This document shows positions 31,864 through 40,791 of a stretch of DNA of 64,000 nt, one piece after another. Every line of letters begins with the position of its first letter. The first letter of the stretch is position 1. The translations under genes and the position numbers were made by a program. The notes under the pieces were generated by a model. It ran no database searches. It saw only the letters and a list, made by a program, of their open reading frames with translations, and had not been told where the DNA came from. Source of the stretch: JACMLX01 sp031374935 (GTDB lineage: Bacteria; Gemmatimonadota; Gemmatimonadetes; Gemmatimonadales; Gemmatimonadaceae); the NCBI GenBank assembly GCA_031374935.1, contig JANMHB010000113.1, forward strand, positions 140,465 through 204,464, read 5' to 3'.

Positions 31864-32319
31864 TCAGGAGGCCTCCGCGGTCACGAGATGACCGACGAAC
31901 GCGCTCGCGCTGGTGGCGTGCATCAAGGCGTCACGGACCGACTCGTGCCGAAGCATGCGCGAAATCCGGCCGAGGGCGCGGACATGTGCGCCAGCCGTGC
32001 TCTCGGGGCCAAGCAGGAGGAAGAACAGCGACACTGGCTTGCCATCAAGGGCATCGAAGTCGATCGGCACACGCGCGATACCAGCCGCCAGCACGAGCGA
32101 ATCCACCTGATTCGTTCGGCCGTGCGGGATCGCAATGCCGCTGCCGATGCCGGTACTCGAGAGCGTCTCGCGTGCGCGCACTGCGTCGACCACGCTGTCG
32201 AGCACCGCCGAGCCGGCCGCCGGCATCGCGAGCTGCACCAGCTCCCGGAGAACGTCGTCCTTCGAATGACTCGCAAGCGGAACCTTGACGCGCTCCGGTA
32301 TGAGGAGATCGGGAAGCAA
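31864..32319 (-). CDS. PTS IIA (PtsN-like) domain protein
   Basis: A 151-aa EIIA-type domain resembling PtsN/fructose IIA. The phosphorylatable histidine lies in IGSGIAIPHGRTNQV (His66), and VSLFFLLLGPESTAGAHVRALGRISRML matches the family. With no PTS permease genes nearby, a regulatory role as in the nitrogen PTS is likely. The only possible start is a TTG, since an in-frame stop lies four codons upstream of it; this probably lowers expression. It heads the unit ptsN-vanZ-aspS-phoH-ybeY-corC-corC-meaB-mutase. Confidence 0.87.
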   Translation of the reverse strand: MLPDLLIPERVKVPLASHSKDDVLRELVQLAMPAAGSAVLDSVVDAVRARETLSSTGIGSGIAIPHGRTNQVDSLVLAAGIARVPIDFDALDGKPVSLFFLLLGPESTAGAHVRALGRISRMLRHESVRDALMHATSASAFVGHLVTAEAS

Positions 32320-32490
32320 TGCTCGGTGGTGTCAGGGAAACCACAAAAGTAGTCCGGTTCTCACATCATGGGTAGCGCGCCCGAGGGCAAGGCCTTGTGT
32401 CACAAGTGGTTGGGCCGCCTCACCTCGTGTGTCGGGGACGATGGCGAAACACCCAGCAGGCCCCATCGTCGGGCCGCATTAGCTTGCAGT

Positions 32491-33570
32491 GTGATCAGCC
32501 CACCGACCAACCTTCTCGACCTTTCGCCTGCCGAGGCCCGCGAGGCCGTGCTCACCGCGCTCACGGAGCTCGGCCAGCCCGCGTATCGCGCCGATCAGGT
32601 CGTGCGCCGACTCTGGATCAATCCGGCGCCGGACTTCGACGCGATGACCGAGCTCCCGGCGGCACTGCGACGGGCCTTGCACGAACGATTCGTCCTGCCG
32701 CGGCTCACGCTGGCCGTCCGTCAGTCGTCGACCGATGGCACCGAGAAGTTCCTGTTCACCCTCGCCGACGGTCAGAGCATCGAAACGGTGGCCATCCCCG
32801 ATGGCGACCGCATGACCTTCTGCATTTCGTCGCAGGCGGGCTGTGCATTGGCCTGTGCGTTCTGTGCCACCGGCATGATGGGCTTCCAGCGCAATCTCGC
32901 GGTGCACGAAATCGCCGGGCAGGTGCGCGAACTGGCGATGCTCACGCCACCGGTCCGTGCCACAAACATCGTGTTCATGGGCATGGGTGAACCGCTCATG
33001 AACTGGAAGGCGGTCAGTCCGACGCTCACCATCCTCAACTCCCCCGAAGGACTGGGGATCGGGGCGCGGCACATCACCGTCAGCACCGTTGGTGTGCTGC
33101 CCGGCATCATTGCCCTCGGCGAACGCCCTGAGCAGTTCCGGCTCGCGATCTCGATCCACGCGCCCAACGATGAGCTGCGCCAGACGTTGATGCCGGTGAA
33201 CACGAAGTTCCCGCTGGCGGACGTCATCGCGGCGGCGGCGGCCTTCGATCGACGCGTGACGTTCGAATACGTGATGCTCGGTGGCGTGAACGACCGGCGT
33301 GTGCATGCGGACGAGCTGGCGCAACTGGCGCGGGATTGCCGCGCCTTCGTGAATCTGATCCCGCTGCATCCCGGAGGAGGCCTTGGCTTCGATCCGACTC
33401 CGCGCGAGACGATTCACCAGTTCGCGAACTGGATTCGCGACGACGGGGTCGAAGTGGCGATCCGGCGCAGTCGCGGTCTCGACATCAGTGCCGCCTGCGG
33501 TCAGCTCCGCGTGGAAAAGATCGGCCGCCGGCGAGAGCTGGCCACGCCGCCGGCCGGCGCTCAGGGGTGA
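32491..33570 (+). CDS. rlmN: Dual-specificity 23S rRNA/tRNA adenine-C2 methyltransferase RlmN
   Basis: A 359-aa radical SAM enzyme that methylates C2 of A2503 in 23S rRNA and A37 of some tRNAs. The CxxxCxxC cluster motif is C118-C122-C125 in AGCALACAFCATGMMGFQRN, with TNIVFMGMGEPLMNW and a C-terminal LDISAACGQL cysteine that forms the methyl-carrying intermediate. A GTG start at 32491 is chosen; upstream codons are not family-like and a TAGCTT -10-like element ends 5 nt before this GTG, suggesting a leaderless message. The 3' end overlaps the convergent lytR_C gene by 10 bp. Confidence 0.95.
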   Translation: MISPPTNLLDLSPAEAREAVLTALTELGQPAYRADQVVRRLWINPAPDFDAMTELPAALRRALHERFVLPRLTLAVRQSSTDGTEKFLFTLADGQSIETVAIPDGDRMTFCISSQAGCALACAFCATGMMGFQRNLAVHEIAGQVRELAMLTPPVRATNIVFMGMGEPLMNWKAVSPTLTILNSPEGLGIGARHITVSTVGVLPGIIALGERPEQFRLAISIHAPNDELRQTLMPVNTKFPLADVIAAAAAFDRRVTFEYVMLGGVNDRRVHADELAQLARDCRAFVNLIPLHPGGGLGFDPTPRETIHQFANWIRDDGVEVAIRRSRGLDISAACGQLRVEKIGRRRELATPPAGAQG

Positions 33571-33998
33571 AACGATTCGCCAGTCGGGCGATAGCTGCTT
33601 CCGAGTGTCACCGTGAGATCGAGTCCGCGATCGAGTGAGTCCCTGCCGCGGTCGATCCGTGCACCACCAAGCACGCGCGCGAGTCGCTCGGCGGCCTCTG
33701 GCTTGTTGGTGTAGTCGATGATGAGCGTCTCGCTCCGGCGTCCCTTCGGGTCGTTCGTCCAACCGACGACGTCGAACCCCCGATCACGAAGCAGAAAGGT
33801 CGCACGCTTGGCCAATCCGGTCACCCCACTCGCATTCAACACCTCCACCACGATGCGCTGCCCCTGAGGAGCGCTGGTCGTATCCCCCGGATCGGTGCGC
33901 CCAAGTCCGGTGATGGCAGCCTCGCGCGACCAGAAAAGCAGCACCAAGGCAATGGCCACGGCAAGCGCTCCCGCCGCCAGCAATCGACCACGGGTCAT
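33561..33998 (-). CDS. LytR C-terminal domain-like membrane-anchored protein
   Basis: A 145-aa protein with one N-terminal membrane segment (LLAAGALAVAIALVLLFW, about residues 6-23) and an extracytoplasmic domain RIVVEVLNASGVTGLAKRATFLLRDRGFDVVGW typical of the LytR_C fold. It lacks the catalytic LytR-CpsA-Psr domain. Its role is unknown; such free-standing domains sit in the cell envelope. It overlaps the stop of yqeK by 4 nt, and association of YqeK with LytR-type proteins is common. Confidence 0.85.
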   Translation of the reverse strand: MTRGRLLAAGALAVAIALVLLFWSREAAITGLGRTDPGDTTSAPQGQRIVVEVLNASGVTGLAKRATFLLRDRGFDVVGWTNDPKGRRSETLIIDYTNKPEAAERLARVLGGARIDRGRDSLDRGLDLTVTLGSSYRPTGESFHP

Positions 33999-34543
33999 CG
34001 CACTGCGTTCCACATCGCCACCGTTTCCGGATGCAATCCCTTCCCTTCGCGTAGGGACCATTCGAGTCGGCTCTTTACCACCTGTCGAAACACGCCGGCG
34101 AAGTCCTCCGGTACCAGCTGGGCGAGCCAGGCGCGCTCGGCGACCATGAACTTTCGACCCGGCTCGAGAAAGTCGGCCATGAAGAGTGCCTGCCCGGTAC
34201 GCGTCCAACCGGGATTGCCAAGCGTATGCCACCGGATCGCCTCGATCACGTCGTGACGACGCTCTCCGAGTGATTCGAGACGTGCGGCGCACGCCGGGCC
34301 GTGAAGAATCTCGACCGGCGCCACCGCATCGCACGACAACTCGCGCAGCAGCGGCTCCGCGGCGTCGCGGAGTGCATCGTGCAGCATCCCCGCATCGTGC
34401 CACGCCGCGCGTTCGGCGGCGTCGATGCCCATGCGCGTGGCCCAGCTGTCGAGCAGCATCGTGACACGGGTGATGTGCTCCCGCCGCTTCGGCGAGGCGA
34501 TGGCCCACAGCGGGAGTTCCGGTTCGAGCCGCGTCGGAGTCAT
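33995..34543 (-). CDS. HD-domain phosphohydrolase, YqeK-like
   Basis: A 182-aa HD-family metallohydrolase resembling YqeK, which cleaves diadenosine tetraphosphate symmetrically. Metal-binding residues are visible: His in KRREHITRVTML, the HD pair in AAWHDAGMLHDALRD, HGPA, IRWHTLGNPGW and the YqeK-type ending MADFLEPGRKF. The ATG overlaps the panC stop by 4 nt. In other genomes YqeK sits next to nadD; here it follows pantothenate genes. Function is assigned from motif set only. Confidence 0.82.
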   Translation of the reverse strand: MTPTRLEPELPLWAIASPKRREHITRVTMLLDSWATRMGIDAAERAAWHDAGMLHDALRDAAEPLLRELSCDAVAPVEILHGPACAARLESLGERRHDVIEAIRWHTLGNPGWTRTGQALFMADFLEPGRKFMVAERAWLAQLVPEDFAGVFRQVVKSRLEWSLREGKGLHPETVAMWNAVR

Positions 34544-35409
34544 GGGGTTGGTGCGGGGAACGGATCGCTGAGGCGATGGTTGTCGAGGAGGCGTGTGCTG
34601 CCCACCCGGGCAGCCAGCAGCACGAAGGCAGCGGCGCACGCGGCGTCGACCGGGTCGAGCCGGTCAGGATCGACGATGGCCAGATAGTCCACCGTCACGC
34701 GTGGCTCCTGCGCCAGACGCGCGAGGCCGATCGCGGTGAGCGCCGCCGGGTCTGTCACGCCATCACGGGCGAAGACGGAGTGAATGTCCCGTAGCGCCGC
34801 CGACAGCGCGCGTGCTGCAGTTCGATCCGCAATGCTCAGATACCGATTTCTGCTCGACATCGCGAGCCCGTCCGCTTCGCGCACGATCGGCGCGATGTCC
34901 AGCGTCACCGGGATATCGAGATCGCGAACCAGCGCACGGATCAGCGTTGCCTGCTGCAGATCCTTCTGCCCGAAAACCGCGAGATCGGGCTGCACCAGAT
35001 TGAAGAGCTTCGTGACGACCGTCAGCACCCCGGCAAAGTGCCCCGGCCGGATCGCGCCCTCCCACCGGCCGGCGATCAATTCCGGCACCACGGAGACCAC
35101 GCGGGCACCGGGATACATGACGTCGACTCCAGGCACGAACGCGATCGTGGTGCCATGTGACTCGGCGGCAGCGAGGTCGGCAGCCTCGGTTCGTGGATAC
35201 TTCGTGAGGTCCTCGGTGGGACCGAACTGCAACGGATTGACGAAGATGCTCAACACGACGCTGCCGCACTGGGATCGGGCCCGATCGAGCAGTGACAGAT
35301 GCCCCGCATGGAGCGCACCCATCGTCGGCACGAACCCGATGCGTTCTCCGCGGCGCCGTGCGGCGGCAACGGCCGCGCGCAGCCCGATGGCATCCCGGAT
35401 CACCTGCAT
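34540..35409 (-). CDS. panC: Pantothenate synthetase
   Basis: A 289-aa ATP-dependent ligase joining pantoate and beta-alanine. Family motifs: RIGFVPTMGALHAGHLSLLDRA, VVLSIFVNPLQFGPTEDL, AVFGQKDLQQATLI and the KMSKS-like GLAMSSRNRYL. The ATG lies one base after the panB stop, so a longer upstream version that overlaps panB is rejected. Works directly downstream of panB in coenzyme A biosynthesis. Confidence 0.97.
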   Translation of the reverse strand: MQVIRDAIGLRAAVAAARRRGERIGFVPTMGALHAGHLSLLDRARSQCGSVVLSIFVNPLQFGPTEDLTKYPRTEAADLAAAESHGTTIAFVPGVDVMYPGARVVSVVPELIAGRWEGAIRPGHFAGVLTVVTKLFNLVQPDLAVFGQKDLQQATLIRALVRDLDIPVTLDIAPIVREADGLAMSSRNRYLSIADRTAARALSAALRDIHSVFARDGVTDPAALTAIGLARLAQEPRVTVDYLAIVDPDRLDPVDAACAAAFVLLAARVGSTRLLDNHRLSDPFPAPTP

Positions 35410-35410
35410 C

Positions 35411-36250
35411 TCAGGAGAAACTCGTCGCGTCGTCCGGATAGCGTCCGGCCCGGACATCATCGGCGTACTCACTCACCGCGGTCTTCACGATTCCCGCGAC
35501 ATCGGCGTACCGCTTGAGAAACTTCGGTTTGAACCCTTCGTTGAGTCCGATCAGATCCGGCAGCACCAGGATCTGCCCGTCGCACCCGGCGCCGGCACCG
35601 ATGCCAATGGTGGGGATCTGCAGTGCGGCGGTGATCTCTGCGGACAGCGCCGCAGGCATCAGCTCCAGCACCAACGCAAAGGCGCCCGCCTGCTGCAATG
35701 CGAGCGAGTCCTCTGTCAGTTGTGCCGCGACGGCTGCTTCGCGGCCCTGCACGCGTGCGCCGCTGAGCGCGGTGTCGCTTTGTGGCGTGTAGCCGATGTG
35801 ACCCATCACCGGGATCCCGGCATCGACGCACGCGCGAACCGCATCGATGGCCGCGCGACCGGCACCTTCGAGCTTCACCGCCGTCGCACCGGTTTCGGCC
35901 ATGGCACGGCCCGCATTCCGAACCGCCTCGACGCTACTCACCTGGTACGTCATCCAGGGCATGTCGAAGATGAGCATCGCCCGCCTCAGTCCCCGCCGCA
36001 CGGCGGCGCAATGCCAGATCATCTGATCGAGCGTGACCTGTCGCGTCGAGTCGTGACCGGCGATGACCATACCCAGCGAGTCACCGACCAGGACCATGTC
36101 GACTCCGGCCGCATCCACCAGCCGGGCGAAGAGGACATCGTAGGCCGTGCTGGCGACGATCTTCCGACCTGACGCTTTCATCAGCCCCAGGTCGCGGATG
36201 GTGACCGGCTTGCCCGACGTTGCCAGTGGGGGCGTGATCTCTGCGCTCAT
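35411..36250 (-). CDS. panB: Ketopantoate hydroxymethyltransferase
   Basis: A 279-aa enzyme that forms ketopantoate from 2-oxoisovalerate and methylene-tetrahydrofolate. It has VASTAYDVLFARLVDAAGVDMVLVGDSL, HCAAVRRGLRRAMLIFDMPWMTYQ, AVKLEGA and IPVMGHIGYTPQS. The second ATG is preferred because a GAGGAAGGA motif stands right before it; the first ATG at 36268 would overlap folK. Proximity to folate genes folB/folK fits its folate requirement. Confidence 0.97.
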   Translation of the reverse strand: MSAEITPPLATSGKPVTIRDLGLMKASGRKIVASTAYDVLFARLVDAAGVDMVLVGDSLGMVIAGHDSTRQVTLDQMIWHCAAVRRGLRRAMLIFDMPWMTYQVSSVEAVRNAGRAMAETGATAVKLEGAGRAAIDAVRACVDAGIPVMGHIGYTPQSDTALSGARVQGREAAVAAQLTEDSLALQQAGAFALVLELMPAALSAEITAALQIPTIGIGAGAGCDGQILVLPDLIGLNEGFKPKFLKRYADVAGIVKTAVSEYADDVRAGRYPDDATSFS

Positions 36251-36260
36251 TCCTTCCTCA

Positions 36261-36788
36261 TCAGGCAACGGTTTCCCATGAGCCGGACCAGCGACGCCGC
36301 TCGCGCGAGCTGTCGCTGCCGGCGGTGTCCATCCCGGCGTGCACCTGCGCCGCGGCCATCGCCTCGGCCGCCCCCGCCACGCCGATCAGGGCAGCCAACT
36401 CACGCTGCCAGAATGCGCGATCGATGAGCCCGGGATGCGGGACCAACAGCGTCGCGGACCCGATGACGACATCACTGGCATACACGATGTCCAGATCGAG
36501 CGTTCGCGGCCCCTTGGCCGCGGTTCGCTGCCTGCCGTGCATCGCCTCGATCGACTGCAATTCGGTCAGCAGAGACGCAAGGCTGATGCGGCACTCGACC
36601 ATCGCCATCTGATTCAGGAATGGCGGTTGCGCCGGACCGATCGCTTCCGTCTCCTCGAACGGCGACGCAGCAAGGAGGGTCACCCCGGCGATCTGTTCGA
36701 GCGCCTGCAACCCACTGCGCAACAACTCGTACCGGTCGTCGAGATTCGAGCCGAGTGCAATCGCCACCTGCACTGGTGCCGCCGTCAT
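36261..36788 (-). CDS. folK: Dihydropterin pyrophosphokinase (HPPK)
   Basis: A 175-aa kinase transferring pyrophosphate to 6-hydroxymethyl-dihydropterin in folate synthesis. Motifs: VAIALGSNLDDRYELLRSGL, QPPFLNQMAMVECRISLASLL, and GPRTLDLDIVYASD with the metal-binding aspartates, then LLVPHPGLIDRAFW. A C-terminal tail of about 40 residues rich in Ala, Ser and Arg is not part of the family core. It overlaps folB by 4 nt. Confidence 0.96.
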   Translation of the reverse strand: MTAAPVQVAIALGSNLDDRYELLRSGLQALEQIAGVTLLAASPFEETEAIGPAQPPFLNQMAMVECRISLASLLTELQSIEAMHGRQRTAAKGPRTLDLDIVYASDVVIGSATLLVPHPGLIDRAFWQRELAALIGVAGAAEAMAAAQVHAGMDTAGSDSSRERRRWSGSWETVA

Positions 36789-37141
36789 GACCGCACACCA
36801 TCGTGCACCACCACTTCGGCGCAGTCGAGTGGTCCCGGGAGTGCGACATGCGGCTTGCGCACGGCAACGCGGGCCCCGACGATGGTGGGGTGGGCCATCG
36901 CTGTCTGGAGCAGTCGGCGGGCGATGTGTTCGAGGTAGAGGAGCGGCGGCGATCCCAGCGCTTCAGCGGCCATGCGGTAGAGGTCACGGTAGTCCACGGC
37001 GATCGCGTCGCCGGCAGCCGGCGCGGCCCACACCGTGACATCGATGGCCAACGGTTGCGGCAGCTCGCGCTCGTGCGGAAGCACGCCCACGCACGTGTGG
37101 AACTGCATGTTTCGCAACGTGATCTCAACGCTCGATGACAT
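36785..37141 (-). CDS. folB: Dihydroneopterin aldolase
   Basis: A 118-aa FolB-type aldolase/epimerase acting before FolK in folate synthesis. It has the N-terminal strand VEITLRNMQFHTCVGVLPHERELPQP, the linker VDYRDLYRMAAEAL, and the C-terminal VGARVAVRKPHVALPG with the catalytic-type lysine. A TAACTT -10-like element lies at 37181-37186 (minus strand), suggesting that the folate/pantothenate run starts here rather than at trpC. Confidence 0.92.
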   Translation of the reverse strand: MSSSVEITLRNMQFHTCVGVLPHERELPQPLAIDVTVWAAPAAGDAIAVDYRDLYRMAAEALGSPPLLYLEHIARRLLQTAMAHPTIVGARVAVRKPHVALPGPLDCAEVVVHDGVRS

Positions 37142-37219
37142 GCGGCGGCGGTGGGTGGAAGCGTGCGCGGGCGGACGGGCAAGTTAGCGACGCGAGCGGC
37201 GGCGACGCGATGACACGAG

Positions 37220-38011
37220 CTACATGGTGCGATCGAGTCCCGCGCGCAACTCGCGCACCAATGACAGGGCGTCGTCCACCGAGGTTTCGGCACGGCTGAC
37301 GATCGCGCTGCCCACGACCACGCCGTCCGCCATCTGCGCCACTTGCGCCGCCTGATCCGCGGTGCTGATCCCGAACCCAACGCAGATTGGCAACGTCGTC
37401 GCCTGCCGCAGCCGGTCGAGTGTCGCGGACAGATCGCCGGCCAGGGTGTCCTTGGCACCCGTCACCCCGAGTCGGCTGATCAGGTACACGAACCCACTGC
37501 CGTGACGGGCAATCTCCGCCATCCGTTCCGCGGGCGTCGTCGGCGCCACCAGTCGGACATATGCCAGTGGCGACATACCCAGCCACGCCTCGCGTTCCGG
37601 ATCGGCACCCACCGGAAGGTCGGTGATGAGGATCCCTGAAACGCCCGCGTCCGCAGCCCGCTGCAGCGCGTCCGGGCCTGCATTCATGACCGGATTCAGA
37701 TAACTGAAGAGCACAACCGGAATCGACAAACCAGCGGTGTGCACCATCTCGAGTGCGGCATCGAAGTTGATCCCATGCTCGATGGCGATCTGCGAACTGC
37801 GCTGGATGACCGGACCGTCGGCGAGCGGATCCGAGAACGGCACGCCGAGTTCGATGCAATCGGCCCCTGCCGCCTCGAGGCCCTGCAGCAACGCCGCGGA
37901 GCGCTCACGATCGGGGTGGCCCGCCGTCACATACGTCACGAGAGCCTTCCGGCCCGTGGCCCGCAGTGCCGTCATGTGCTCACTCAGATGCGCGGCACCG
38001 GTGGTGGTCAT
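37220..38011 (-). CDS. trpA: Tryptophan synthase alpha chain
   Basis: A 263-aa TIM-barrel enzyme cleaving indole-glycerol phosphate. The catalytic Glu and Asp lie in CIELGVPFSDPLADGPVIQRS; YVTAGHPDRE, GILITDLPVGADPER and PICVGFGIST are typical. The ATG overlaps the trpB stop by 4 nt. It ends the trpC-trpF-trpB-trpA run. Confidence 0.97.
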   Translation of the reverse strand: MTTTGAAHLSEHMTALRATGRKALVTYVTAGHPDRERSAALLQGLEAAGADCIELGVPFSDPLADGPVIQRSSQIAIEHGINFDAALEMVHTAGLSIPVVLFSYLNPVMNAGPDALQRAADAGVSGILITDLPVGADPEREAWLGMSPLAYVRLVAPTTPAERMAEIARHGSGFVYLISRLGVTGAKDTLAGDLSATLDRLRQATTLPICVGFGISTADQAAQVAQMADGVVVGSAIVSRAETSVDDALSLVRELRAGLDRTM

Positions 38012-39213
38012 TCGACCTCCATGATCGGATGCTGCATCATGGTGCCGACATCCTTGTCGCCGCGACCGGAGACACAAAGCAGGATCGGCTCCGCCTCGCT
38101 CCAGCGGCCGGCGTTGTCAGCGATCCACGCCACAGCGTGCGCCGTCTCGAGCGCGGGAATGATCCCTTCGAGCCGGCTGAGCAGCGCAACACCGCGCAGC
38201 GCCGCATCGTCCGTCACCGCCACGTACTCGGCGCGCCCGGTGGTCTTCATGAATGCGTGTTCCGGGCCGACGCCGGGATAGTCCAGGCCCGCGCTGATGC
38301 TGTGCGCCGGGTGCACCTGCCCGTTCTCGTCCTGGAGCAGCAACGACAGCGAGCCATGCAGCACGCCGGGTGTGCCGGTGCTGAGCGTGGCGGAGTGACG
38401 TCCGGTGAGCACCCCTTCACCGGCCGCCTCGACGCCGACCAGTTCCACCTCGCGATCGGGGACGAAGGCGTGAAAGATGCCCATCGCATTCGACCCGCCG
38501 CCGACGCACGCCACGACCGTCGTGGGCAGCCGGCCGACGATCTGCAGCATCTGCGCGCGCGCTTCCCGGCCGATGCAGGCATGAAAATCCCGCACCATCC
38601 GCGGATACGGAGCCGGACCGACCACGCTGCCGATGATGTAGTGGCTGCTGTCGACGTTGGTGACCCAGTCCCGGATCGCCTCACTGGTGGCATCCTTCAG
38701 CGTGCGCGTGCCGCCCGTCACGGGAACGACCGTTGCACCGAGCAACTGCATGCGAAAGACGTTGAGGCTCTGTCGGTGGGTGTCCTCTTCCCCCATGTAG
38801 ACCACACACTCGAGCCCGAACTTGGCACAGACGGTGGCCGTGGCGACACCATGCTGTCCGGCGCCGGTCTCCGCAATGATGCGGCGCTTCCCCATGCGGA
38901 TGGCCAGCAGCACCTGCGCCAGCGCGTTGTTGATCTTGTGCGCACCGGTGTGACAGAGATCTTCGCGCTTGAGCCAGACCGGTGCGCCCACGCGCGCCGA
39001 CAGTCGGGGCGCAAAACCGAGCGGCGTCTCGCGGCCGACGAACGATGCCAGCAGTCCGTTCAGTTCCGCCTGGAACGCCGCGTCCGACTTGATCGCCTCG
39101 TAGGCCTGCGACAGCTCGTCGAGTGCCGGAATGAGTGTCTCGGGAACGTAGCGTCCACCGAACGGTCCGAACCGGTCGCTCGGAATCACCACCTGCTCCT
39201 GCATCGTTGCCAT
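38008..39213 (-). CDS. trpB: Tryptophan synthase beta chain
   Basis: A 401-aa PLP enzyme condensing indole and serine. The PLP lysine is in LCHTGAHKINNALAQVLLA; RIIAETGAGQHGVATATV and VACVGGGSNAMGIFHAFV form the phosphate-binding and active-site loops. FGGRYVPETLIPALDEL is the classic TrpB1-type N-terminus. It follows trpF with the stop and start codons adjacent. Confidence 0.98.
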   Translation of the reverse strand: MATMQEQVVIPSDRFGPFGGRYVPETLIPALDELSQAYEAIKSDAAFQAELNGLLASFVGRETPLGFAPRLSARVGAPVWLKREDLCHTGAHKINNALAQVLLAIRMGKRRIIAETGAGQHGVATATVCAKFGLECVVYMGEEDTHRQSLNVFRMQLLGATVVPVTGGTRTLKDATSEAIRDWVTNVDSSHYIIGSVVGPAPYPRMVRDFHACIGREARAQMLQIVGRLPTTVVACVGGGSNAMGIFHAFVPDREVELVGVEAAGEGVLTGRHSATLSTGTPGVLHGSLSLLLQDENGQVHPAHSISAGLDYPGVGPEHAFMKTTGRAEYVAVTDDAALRGVALLSRLEGIIPALETAHAVAWIADNAGRWSEAEPILLCVSGRGDKDVGTMMQHPIMEVE

Positions 39214-39906
39214 TTACTCCACTCCTGCAAGGGATAACTGCTCGTCAGCCCCGCTGTCGCCGCGCGCGGCCGCGATGAATCGCTGCAGCTTCGCGTGATC
39301 CTTGATGCCGGGTGCCGATTCGACCCCCGATGACACATCCACAACATCCGGCGCCAGCAGCCGGATCCCGGTCGCGACGTTCTCCGGCGTCAGTCCACCG
39401 GCGAGGATCAGCAACGCGCGCGACTCCGAGGCCTCACGCACCCTGCGCAGCGGCGTGACCAGTGCTCGCCAGTCCAGCGACACGCCGGTTCCGCCAAGCG
39501 TGCCAGGCACCAGCGCATCGAGGACGACACCGTCCGCCACCGCGAAGAGTTCCGCAGCGCGCGACGCATCGAACGCCTGCGGCGGCACGCGCAGCGCCGC
39601 CCAGATGCCGCCGGGCCAGCGCTCGCGCAGATCCAGCACCATGGCGGGCGACGGATCGCCATGCAGTTGCACGATGTCTGCACCGGCCGCCATTGCGTTG
39701 CGCACGATATCGTCCACGGGTTCATGCCCAACCACCACCACACGAATGGCCGTGCCAGCCTGGGCGAAGACAATGCGCGCCGCTTCAGGCGACACCCGCC
39801 GTGGTCCACCAGCCAGAATCGCCCCGACATAGCGCGCTCCGGCCAGCGTCGCCGCCGCAGCATCCGTGGGGCGGACGAGCCCGCAGATCTTGGCGCCGGC
39901 GCTCAT
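39214..39906 (-). CDS. trpF: Phosphoribosylanthranilate isomerase
   Basis: A 230-aa isomerase of tryptophan synthesis. It starts with the family motif AKICGLVRPTDAAAA (catalytic Cys), then DIVQLHGDPSP, LILAGGLTPENVATGI and PDVVDVSSGVESAPGIKDH (catalytic Asp near the end). It is a separate gene, not fused with trpC. Spacing from trpC is 3 bp. Confidence 0.96.
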   Translation of the reverse strand: MSAGAKICGLVRPTDAAAATLAGARYVGAILAGGPRRVSPEAARIVFAQAGTAIRVVVVGHEPVDDIVRNAMAAGADIVQLHGDPSPAMVLDLRERWPGGIWAALRVPPQAFDASRAAELFAVADGVVLDALVPGTLGGTGVSLDWRALVTPLRRVREASESRALLILAGGLTPENVATGIRLLAPDVVDVSSGVESAPGIKDHAKLQRFIAAARGDSGADEQLSLAGVE

Positions 39907-39909
39907 GAC

Positions 39910-40740
39910 TCAGCCGCGTCGTGGCGCACGGGCCACACCCGTCAACGCACGCACGGCATCGACGGGGGCTGCTGACGCCGACACCGAGGACCCGACGAGC
40001 ACCGCATCAGCGCCGCAAGACGCCGCGCGTTCGACGTCGGCGCGCGAGTTGACACCGCTCTCATAGATCGCGATGTGCGTGACCGGAATGAGCGGCAGCA
40101 GGCGTTCGCAGGTCTGCATCTCCACTTCGAGCGTCTCGAGATCACGGTTGTTGACGCCGATCAGCAGCGCGCCGGACATGAGCGCATCGACCAACTCATC
40201 CTCGTCACGCACTTCGACCAGCGGTTCGATGCCAAGCGTGCGGGCGACGAAGACCAGGTCAACCAGCTGCTCAGCCGGCATCGCGCGCGCGATGAGCAGC
40301 GCCGCCGAGGCACCGGCCTGCCGCGCCTCGACCAATTGGACCGCATCCGTGATGAAATCCTTGCGGATGCATGGCACCAGCCGGAGTGCCGCCGCAATCC
40401 CGAGGTCATCGAGCGACCCGCCAAACTCCGTCGGTTCGGTCAGGATCGAGACTGCCGTTGCGCCGCCGGAGGCATATGCCCGCACCTGCTGGTCGGCGTC
40501 GAGCGCTGTGTTGATCGCCCCTTTCGATGGTGACCGGCGCTTGAGCTCCGCGATCACCTTCACGTCGTCGCGCGCCGACAGGGCGGCCAAAAGATCGGCG
40601 CCGGCGGGTGCCTCGAGCGCCATCGCAAACCGTTCCGAAAACGGGACGTGGGCCCGGGCCGCGGCCGCTCGTTCAGCCGATGCCGAGCTCAGCCGGAGAA
40701 GTGGGCCGGCGGGCGGTTTCCATGGACGAGCCACTTGCAT
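39910..40740 (-). CDS. trpC: Indole-3-glycerol phosphate synthase
   Basis: A 276-aa TIM-barrel synthase. The catalytic lysine is in VIAELKRRSPSKGAI; further active-site blocks are SILTEPTEFGGSLDDL, RLVPCIRKDFITDAVQL, GVNNRDLETLEV and YESGVNSRADVERAASCGADAVLVG. The ATG at 40740 is chosen because upstream codons fall in the promoter region shared with the divergent lexA. It heads trpC-trpF-trpB-trpA. Confidence 0.96.
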   Translation of the reverse strand: MQVARPWKPPAGPLLRLSSASAERAAAARAHVPFSERFAMALEAPAGADLLAALSARDDVKVIAELKRRSPSKGAINTALDADQQVRAYASGGATAVSILTEPTEFGGSLDDLGIAAALRLVPCIRKDFITDAVQLVEARQAGASAALLIARAMPAEQLVDLVFVARTLGIEPLVEVRDEDELVDALMSGALLIGVNNRDLETLEVEMQTCERLLPLIPVTHIAIYESGVNSRADVERAASCGADAVLVGSSVSASAAPVDAVRALTGVARAPRRG

Positions 40741-40791
40741 TTCGGGATTCCTTCGGCAATAGTCTTCGGCAGTTCTTCGGGGCGATCGCCC
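40741..40791. promoter_or_regulatory. Repeat and palindrome cluster between trpC and lexA
   Basis: Within the 106-bp divergent intergenic region, four direct TTCGG repeats start at 40741, 40752, 40765 and 40776 (spacing 11, 13, 11 bp), two of them extended to TTCGGCA. A perfect 12-bp palindrome GGGCGATCGCCC follows at 40780-40791. These look like operator sites for lexA autoregulation or trp control. The regulator is inferred only from position. Confidence 0.45.

Noticed and set aside
32479..33762. A 427-codon minus-strand frame over rlmN
   Set aside because: Antisense to a clearly recognised radical SAM gene; no family features.
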